DNA of 64,000 nt, from assembly GCA_030762175.1 (NCBI GenBank), contig CM060831.1, forward strand, positions 33,328,501-33,392,500. Reading direction: 5' to 3'. Positions 56,546 through 64,000 of this stretch are shown piece after piece (position 1 is the first letter of the stretch; each line of letters opens with the position of its first letter). The notes below the pieces were generated by a model that was given only the letters and a program-made list of their open reading frames with translations, did no database searches and was not told the DNA's origin. A program made the position numbers and the translations under genes. The stretch comes from Metallyticus violacea. Lineage: Eukaryota; Arthropoda; Insecta; Mantodea; Metallyticidae.

Positions 56546-56885
56546 TACGCTAGAAGAAAGGATATGATTTTTATGTGCAAAAGAAATCGTACAAGAACTG
56601 TAGAAGAGAATTTCGTTCTACATTTCCAGGAGTAACATATCCATCGAGAAGTGCAATTTTAGTGAAATAAACAAAGTTTGAACCCCAAGGTGTTGTCATA
56701 GATAAGAAGCCGGTTTTACATAGGAGAAGCTGCATGAAATAGACTCTCGATTAGAAACTCCTCCTAACACAATTAGCCCAGCAAAGTGGTATATCTTTCG
56801 GCAGTGCGTATAAAGTCACCTAGATGCCTGGAGACGTTGAAACAAAATATCCGGGAGGCAAGTGTCTCAAAATCTTTTCAAAAGG
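56541..56885 (+). pseudogene. Transposase N-terminal helix-turn-helix relic (DUF4817-like)
   Basis: After MRYTLEER and a frameshift comes KSYKNCRREFRSTFPGVTYP, then SRSAILVK, the pattern of the N-terminal helix-turn-helix found in many arthropod Tc1-like transposases. GVVIDKKPVLHRR and LAQQSGISFGSAYKVT continue in the same order as in relatives (TGSV..., LAQ..G.S..S...). Three stops inactivate it. The catalytic part is not seen downstream. Confidence 0.65.
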
Positions 56886-58634
56886 AATAATGTAAATTTT
56901 ACAGTGGAAGCAGGCACTTTGAATATGTACATGATGGAAAATATAACATTATTACTATTTACTACGATAATAATACAAGAGACAAAAAATTGCATGCCAT
57001 GAGTTCCGACAACGCTATATAATTGTCCTCTGCAGGTAGCGAGGCTATTTCGCAGTAACTTCCCATCGGCAAAATGAATGCCCTATTGCGCAGCGGAATG
57101 AGAAAGACAAACCAACAACTTGGAAATATAATCTTCCTTTCTGCACTTAAAGTCTCTTCTCGATTCTATAAATATCAAAATACCCCATGCATAGCACTAT
57201 ATTCTACACCAGTAAGAAACAGTTATAAAATAATGCAAATGGGTTTTAACGATAAAGATTCACTTCTATTTGATAGATGAAAAGTCTATAGCCGACATCT
57301 CTAGTTAAAATATTACATTATATTCTGTAGACTTACGAAACAATTGTTCATTGAACTGAATTAGTAATTGCAAATCTCTTGTCAGTAATCATAATTATTG
57401 ATCTTGTAAAACACGCACCCTATGTGAAGTAATTTGTAAGTAGTTATACATTTGTCACTGACAGTTTATTTATAATTTATAATCAATATGCTTGTGTTTG
57501 AAATGGTTTAATACTTTTTATGAAATTTAATTTATTCTTTACAACTTATGGAAAGCCCATAATATCAACGATCGTATCTTCAAGTAGACCTGTAATAACG
57601 TTTTCCTACAAGTCATAGTTCCTTCTGGGGAAGAAAAATTAGGTAGTTTTATATGAAACAGTATAAACATTCTGATTTATGAACTCAAATAAAATGGTTT
57701 TGGCGTTGAAACCTGTTAATACTGAAAATAAAGGGTTCTCCAAGGCATTTTGTATTCTTGCGTCATTTCATGTTACTGTGCGCAATTGACCTTGTGCTTA
57801 TATAACGAAAATTCACGCGATTAAAGTTGCGAGTGAAACACTGCACTTGTCGTTAATCGTGAGAAACTGAATACTTTAAACCAAACTGTGCCTTTTTCAG
57901 TGTTTTAATCATGTTATGAAATAAGCTTTTAGGGAATTTATCAAGCATTAACCATCAGAGTAAGCTCAGGCCAAAATCCTTTTTGGATCAGAATACTTGA
58001 CTGTAACGTTTATCCGACGAATTTCACGATCTAAAGGAAAATTTCGAGTAGCTTTGGCATTTCTGCAGTGAAAAGTGAACACTTATTTGCCCTTACTTAT
58101 AAATGTGTATGGATATTCTCACCTAGAACCCGAGTACCTGTGAATGTCTCTTCATTTCTCCTGACAGCACAAATTAGACATAGGAATCTTTGTGGAATGG
58201 AATAATTGAGCCTAGCATTTGTCATTCAGTATTCTTAGCAGATTTTACTCTAGGATTACGTGCTTGTTGTTTCTTTCATAATTCAAATGACACTAAGTGA
58301 CATGAAACTCGGGGCCAAAGTAGTAGAACGGTAAAATAAGGAATTTCTGTAAATGTTTTCTGTGCCACGATTTTTATGATTATTCTATTCGTAAATAGAA
58401 TAATTATATAATGATATACAATAATGATATTCAATTATTAATGTATAAACATAAGGGAATATAATGACATTTAATATATCGTTATCTGAAACTTTTAATT
58501 TTGTTTAAATGGTAACTTTTACAACTGCAAATAATAAATTGTATGCTAACATAATGAATACAATACGAGCATGACTAACTATGATAATATATTTAAACAC
58601 GTGCGTATTATAGGATCAGTAGCCAGCAATTTGT
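56886..58634. other. Stretch without recognised gene
   Basis: No exon, RNA gene or transposon is recognised. The frame at 57074-57280 has no known motif. Confidence 0.45.
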
Positions 58635-58849
58635 TTATGGACGCTCTTTAATATATTTGTTTATTAGTTTCAGGACGTAAGCGGCGGATAATTTTTGCTC
58701 ATATGCCTATTCTTTCAGACTTGTTCTTTCCGAAGGAAGCCATACTTAATATTTTCACGCTCTAAAAATGCATTGATCCTCGCCGAGTTTGAACCGGCGA
58801 CCTTGGGCTTACGATGCAAGTATAGTTACCATTAGATCACAATGACCGA
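58635..58849 (-). mobile_element. SINE family B, diverged copy
   Basis: In the plus-strand reading it begins TTATGGACGCTCTTTAATAT and ends with the inverted head (ATGCAAGTATAGTTACCATT). Box B is inverted and damaged near 58785 (GAGTTTGAACCGGCGACC). CAGTAG on both sides may be what is left of the target duplication. Confidence 0.8.
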
Positions 58850-59490
58850 CAGTAGTAGTGAACATGAAATACTGCTATCAAAATATCAGCAAATATTATT
58901 GAATTTAAGAAGTCGTTGAAGTATGGGAGAAGAATGTTAACTGGAACGCTTCTTATACTCCAAAGTTTTCGAGATTATGCTGTGAAATTCCAGTTTAACG
59001 TTTTATTTAATTTCCAGCTGTTGCTCTATTACCTCACATAATGCTGTTTCAAAAACTAATTATCTTCAGAGGAGTTTATTGCATGACAGACACTGGAGTT
59101 TACGCCTTAAAAACCAGGTGAGCAGTTCAGTCCTCCTGGAAGATGACATTCAGTTCTGTCACGATGCATGAGAGCAGAACATGAAACGGTGACAGTTAAC
59201 ATTCAATTGTCCATTGTAGATTGCATTTTGTGCTCTGATGGGCAGCCTTGGCGTTTTTGTCTTGCTTAGTAGGGAAATGGTTAGCAATTGCTCCACATAA
59301 ATATGGCATAGTATAAAATGGATTTTATCTTTCTCGCCATGTAATGCTTATCCTAGAGTACTGTAATAGAACTGGGTACAGTTGGGTGCAAACAATAATT
59401 TTATTGTTATGAAAAACATGAGCCTTTAAATGTTCGTTAGCACTCAACGTGCCAGCGTATTTTTATTTTATTTTTCACCACACCAGTGAA

Positions 59491-59493
59491 ATA

Positions 59494-59550
<57 letters not shown>
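59491..59550 (+). repeat. (ATA)n microsatellite
   Basis: About 19 AAT triplets without interruption, on the plus strand. Confidence 0.97.
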
Positions 59551-59739
59551 TCTTTATCTGTGCGATGAAAAACGAGAGCGTTTCAAAAAATAATAGGAAA
59601 TTGACAGTGTGAGGGTCACTTTGAAAATTTTGAGAATGAAATAAACAACATTGAAAAACATACTTTTGACCATTTTATATCGTTTTAAACTATTGTCAGC
59701 TGTACACTATGTATCGTCCTCTTCAAACCATTTTGTAAA

Positions 59740-60060
59740 TGATGAACTCAAATGTTTCTTTGGTAATACTACAAACACATTCTTCATATGCAGCCACTCT
59801 AGTTTCAGGCTATTCAAATGGATAATCTTAACTTTAGGGAATATAAAAAAGTTATGAACAGTAGGTCAGGACTGTAAGAGAATGGGATAAACATTGGATT
59901 CCTGACTCCTGCAGAAACTCCGTTGTTTCCTGTGTAGTGTGACCAGAGGCATTCAGAATTCCGTGCAGGCCTATCTTTGAACTCTTCAATGTCAAAGTAT
60001 TGAGGAATTTGGGCAGGTACTGTGTTGGGTACCATCTAGCAGTGACTATTTTATCCCTCA
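59740..60060 (-). pseudogene. Mariner-like transposase C-terminal relic
   Basis: Two minus-strand frames together give SGHTTQETTEFLQESGIQ, which matches the helix between the second and third catalytic aspartates. FIPFSYSPDLLFITFLYSLK follows, which matches the HPPYSPDLAP.DF.LF..LK motif. The preceding DNAPAH motif is unrecognisable (LNASGHTT). Heavily decayed. Confidence 0.5.
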
Positions 60061-60864
60061 TGCATAACAGCTGTGCAACATGGTCGCTAGCTGGGGAAAA
60101 GAAAAAAAAAAAGCAGGCATTCCAACCACATTTTCATTTGCTTTTACTGTTGAGGGCCATCCTGCTCGGCCTGCAAGAGAGTCCCTTTCTTACATAAAGT
60201 CTGCAAATCATTGGTAAATGAATGCTTGCGAAAGGCAAAGATTCCCAAAGGCAATGCACAGTCTTTTAAAACATTTGTTCACTGCTAAACCAACTTTAAA
60301 GTTATAAAAAATCATGGCACTGAAAAGCCTTCGTTTGAAATCCTTTTTGTCGCTTGATCCGACCACGTTCACATGCACAGATGTAATGATTCAATACATT
60401 GTAGAGACGCACTCAAGACTTGCACGTGCTGTTATCTAAAGATAGGAACAGCTGCAGCATTAGCTTCTGATTACTCATTGGTGACCATTCTCAAAACTTT
60501 CAATGGTTCTCATATTTCATAAAAAGAAAATACCAGGGATTCAATTTCCCATGCAGGGAAGCTACATTCTTATAGAGTATGTTGACATTGCCCAATAGAT
60601 GGAATGCCATGCTTAATTGGAAGTGCAGTGTATGTGTGTGTGTGCGTGTGCGCGCTTAGCTGTTGACAACATTGAGGAGCAATAAGAAGTCATCAGATTT
60701 CTGGGATCTGGAAGTCTGGAACCTCGTAAATTCAAAGAAGAACGCTGCAGCGGTATGGAGATAATGAACTGGTTATAGAACAGTGTATGAAGGCATAAAT
60801 GATTTTAAAAATGGACAAACACCAATTCCTGATGCTCTGGTCGTTTCAGTAGACATCACTGCTT

Positions 60865-60881
60865 GGGGGGGGGGGGGGGGG
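60865..60881 (+). repeat. Poly-G tract (17 G)
   Basis: This is the longest G homopolymer in the window, inside a mariner relic. Confidence 0.95.
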
Positions 60882-61554
60882 TTATTCGCGAAAACAGGTA
60901 AGTTCTGGCTAGAGAATGAGATAGCTTCGGACCCACACATGCCATAAATATTGCTGAGTACACGATAAATGTCTATGGTCTATTCATCGTAAGTTTATAC
61001 TGCATATCAACAAAAGCAATTGACGGAAATAATTTTGATTGGGTCACCAGATTCTTCACTCCAAAACTAGCATGTGAAGTAGTAACGCTTATTAAATGAA
61101 TATATTCGACTATTTGTATGTTTTTCTTTTTGTTTTTATTATACTTATAGCATAAACAAAACATTATTACAATATGAAGTGTTGTCATTTAAATTTCTGC
61201 CAAGAACTTTTTTTTATGAAAGAGATGTATCACGTGTGTGCCACAAATGGCCGAATTTACAGACGTTTCTGTGAGGCGGTAAAAGGGAAAGCGGAAAATG
61301 CAGAGTAATGTTTTACTATAAAGATTAGGGTGGGCAGATAATAGAACACTGACTGATGAACATAAGATGATCCATGTGTCGGTTTCCATCCCTTTTTGGC
61401 GAGCTATAACGATCAAGCAAATTTCCTAGCACGTATTTTCAAAGAGGAGGAAACCTGGGTGCAGCACCACAAACCCAAAGCAAAGAAGCGGACGAAAGAA
61501 CGATGGCACAGTTTATCCAGCCAAGAAATTCAAGTCTCTCTCTTCCGCCATATT

Positions 61555-61835
61555 ACCGCCACGGGTAGCCAAGGTCTTTAATGCGCGGACTCGTGAGCGG
61601 GAGGTCTATGGCTCGAATCATTCCAGGTCCGTCCTCCCTGACTGAATTTTTTTCCGGATTTTTCTCAGTCCTCATAAATGACAAATGCCGGAAAGGTAAC
61701 CTAAACGTAGGCTGGAACGATTCCTCCCTTAAAAATAAATCCTTTCCCAATATATCATTTCATCTCGTGTATTATCAGTGTGCATTGCCTGTGGTGCATC
61801 TGTAGCAAAAACGGGCGTTAAACAGCATTCATTCA
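61555..61835 (+). mobile_element. SINE family A with perfect 12-bp target duplication
   Basis: TTCCGCCATATT occurs at 61543-61554 and 61836-61847. The head is ACCGCCACGGGTAGCCAAGG with box B GGCTCGAATCATTCC, and the core and end match the other copies (AAAACGGGCGTTAAACAGC). Its tail is CATT repeats rather than poly-A. It sits within a mariner-like transposase relic. Confidence 0.96.
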
Positions 61836-61895
61836 TTCCGCCATATTGGTTTTGTTGACTCTCTTCTGGGATATTGTCGCAATCCAGTAAAACCT

Positions 61896-62981
61896 ATTCG
61901 CTACATTTCTAAACTTTCTAACTTCTAGCTACCTTGGGGTTGCGACGCTAAGAAATTATCTAAGTCTAAACCATCTTTAAAATCGTTAAGTGAGGACATA
62001 AGGGATCAAATATAAAGTAAACTCATATTTATGAGTATAGATATGTTGACAGTTTATTATTTACTGTATGTTTCATATACATAATTACACCTTACATTTG
62101 GCTTTACTATAGCTTCCCTGAACGGTTGTGTAGATCACATCTTTACTGCCTTACGACTCTCCTATTTCTGTCCTCTTTTCAATGTTCTGACATTGTCAAT
62201 GCATTATTACTGCCTCATTCGCTACAGTATGATAGTATCATTTTTTTTTTTTAATTTATCAGGAAAAGGGTAAATGACGATGCAAATGTTGAAGAAGGAG
62301 TTGCATTGCAAAAAACTTTTCTAAAGCATTCTTCTCCCTCCTGATTATGCACGTCCTCGCATCTTAACATCATTCCAAAATTGAGATTTTAGATTTGCAG
62401 TAATTATTATTGATATAAACTTTAAAGGAAGATTCATTAATTACAAAGTATGTTACAGTTCAGCATATGTTTTCGAATATTTGTCTTTGAGTCCTATGAA
62501 CCTACAGAGTCGGCTGTTCAAGCACAAATGAGATTTAAACAAAGATTATTAAGTAATAAAATGAGATAAAAGCTAGTTAATATATTTCCAGAATGGGAAC
62601 TTTTGGGGTGAGAAGATTTCTACCAAAGGTTCTCACAAGAAATATTAAAGCCAATGGCGATGTCACAGAACGTTCTACAAATATTTGCATGCCTCAACAC
62701 ATATGGTATTTTCTTGTGGTTTGGGGTGTAATTAGTTGTATATTTAAGATACTTTATTTAATTTTGTCTGGGAAAGATGTTTACTTGCATTATCGACATT
62801 GAACTATGCCCATAAAAAGCCGTTCCTGTATGAGGTCGTACCAGTGAAGTATAAAGCTCTCCCAGTAGGGCTAGGGCTCTATAAATACTTTAAAGTGCCT
62901 TAAATAGACAGCTCCGTAACTATTTGGTAATAATTGGGTTGAATACTACTTAAGAAGGTGGAAGCAAGGTAGCAAAGTTGG

Positions 62982-63012
<31 letters not shown>

Positions 63013-63660
63013 GTTCACATCGTGATCTTAGTCAAAACGTGATGCATGAACTATAAGTATTTGCTCCACTAGCTTTGAAAATGCAATTTTTTAATTTTTA
63101 TTGAATATTTCTAACGTAAATAAAAGTCTGGTTGTCTACAATGACTTGAGAGTTTATGGGAAGTAAAACTGCTAAACAGTTCCGTCCACAATATTTGGTG
63201 TCCATTCACTGCCTTTAACCTTACTATTGCATGCCTGATCAGTATCAGAACCGAAACTTGTCCTTAAATGTCGTTAAGCTTGTATTTAAATGAGAAAGTT
63301 GCTTTCTGTCATCTCAGTCATTGCCAAGTGTCGTGAAACAGCTGTTGTGCTCTACAGGTTGTCCATGAGTCTGATATGGAAAGTCTACGAAAGAATTAAG
63401 TGGGTGTTTATTGACACAGGTGAGGGGGGGGGGGAGAAATTAATGTCAACACGCTTAAATACTTTTTTTTTTTTTTTTGCCTTATGGAAATACATTCTAG
63501 TGCTTAAACGAAGATTTATATGATACGGTTTTAAATAAACTAATCAGAATTATTTAAAATGCAGTTATTTTTAGCTTTTCCTTTCAAATAAATATATTTG
63601 TACATGCCCATCTTGCTTATGCGTAAATTGAACTGGATAATTATTTTCACGTTCTAATTG

Positions 63661-63662
<2 letters not shown>
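61896..63662. other. Stretch without recognised gene
   Basis: It contains T-runs near 62241, 62983-63008 and 63464-63478, and G11 at 63424-63434. The block CATTGTCAATGCATTATTAC near 62191 also occurs near 56105, a small dispersed repeat of unknown kind. No gene is recognised. Confidence 0.45.

Positions 63663-63720
<58 letters not shown>
63663..63720 (+). repeat. (AT)n microsatellite
   Basis: About 29 AT dinucleotides without interruption. Confidence 0.97.
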
Positions 63721-63723
<3 letters not shown>

Positions 63724-64000
63724 AAGTTGCAGTTTGACGAAAAGTTAAGGGCAATTTATTGTGCAACATTTTCCCATGTTCCACAATATGTTCCATTCAG
63801 ATTTGACATTTCTATAATGATAAAAATCTTTAATTTATTAACAGATTTTAGTTTCTGAATTCTCCTGTTTAAAGTTTTTTGTACAAGTTATCTAAATACA
63901 TTGGTATTTATTGGTAATTATGAACAAAGCTTATATTAAATAGTAGTAGTGGTAGTGGTAGTAACGTGTATTTATTGCACATTCTTTAAACATATTTGTA
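63721..64000. other. Right end of the window
   Basis: AT-rich. A short run of TAGTAG/TGGTAG repeats lies near 63943-63963. Nothing else is seen. Confidence 0.5.

Larger units (their letters stand above)
60690..61895 (+). pseudogene. Mariner-like transposase relic split by a SINE
   Basis: The N-terminal part near 60740-60850 reads QRYGDNEL and YEGINDFKNGQTPIPD, like the mariner helix-turn-helix and linker. At 61340-61500 come RTLTDEHKMIHVSVSIPF and, after a frameshift, FLARIFKEEETWVQHHKPK, matching LTDEHK... and the first catalytic motif TGDETWVHH with the D region altered. After the SINE at 61555-61835, VLLTLFWD (about 61850) matches the next conserved block. A G17 run at 60865-60881 lies inside. 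Confidence 0.65.

Noticed and set aside
1..64000. CRISPR array, bacterial operons, prophage or replication origin
   Set aside because: No regularly spaced repeats, no long ORFs, and the splice structure is eukaryotic.

Overview
The window is AT-rich eukaryotic DNA dominated by long introns, intergenic sequence and layered transposon relics. There are no bacterial operons, ribosome binding sites or long uninterrupted genes. Coding exons are short and bounded by GT/AG splice sites. Many tRNA-headed SINEs, mariner/Tc1, hAT, non-LTR and Penelope-like remnants, short TTAGG-type motifs (near 51855 and 55003) and a low-CpG gene body point to an arthropod with a large genome. A hemimetabolous insect (cockroach, termite or stick-insect type) is my best guess, but this is inference and the species is not identified.

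The one host gene I can build is a small ankyrin-repeat gene on the + strand. Its coding exons are 2461-2514, 3804-3960, 15494-15534, 22312-22477 and, less surely, 28619-28647. Together they give a 148-residue protein with intron phases 0,1,0,1. A CpG-richer segment at about 2070-2300 looks like its promoter. Introns 2 to 4 hold most of the transposons of the left half. By eye, CpG is scarce across the gene and becomes commoner from about 29 kb.

Left half: a foldback element at the far left (20-735); a 114-bp tandem duplication (5418-5645); a 5'-truncated non-LTR element with a 14-bp target duplication and a SINE inside it (6031-8132); SINEs at 4717, 8842 and 13148; hAT relics (10800-11430, 13690-14100); Penelope-like remnants (15925-16095, 16530-16790, 18950-19975, 21120-21990); and a 1.3-kb mariner (26102-27410).

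Right half (29-64 kb): a cysteine-rich ORF at 30911-31171 that may be an exon of a noggin/trunk/PTTH-type cystine-knot protein; SINEs of at least four families; a 1.26-kb mariner with intact TA target sites (34662-35918); a decayed non-LTR element with a nested SINE (37500-39450); two oppositely oriented non-LTR 3' ends (40690-42240); DDE transposase relics near 55-57 kb and 60-62 kb; and microsatellites.

The most interesting signal is a set of hammerhead-ribozyme-like motifs (CTGANGA, helix II, GAAA, then a 6-base ACNNGT near-palindrome) at 11528, 14140, 16010, 19870, 21935 and, in a second form, 41697, with decayed copies nearby. Several lie in Penelope-like remnants, including two that keep part of the GIY-YIG endonuclease. 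Three independent SINE-into-transposon nestings and a core sequence shared by SINEs with different heads are further points of interest.
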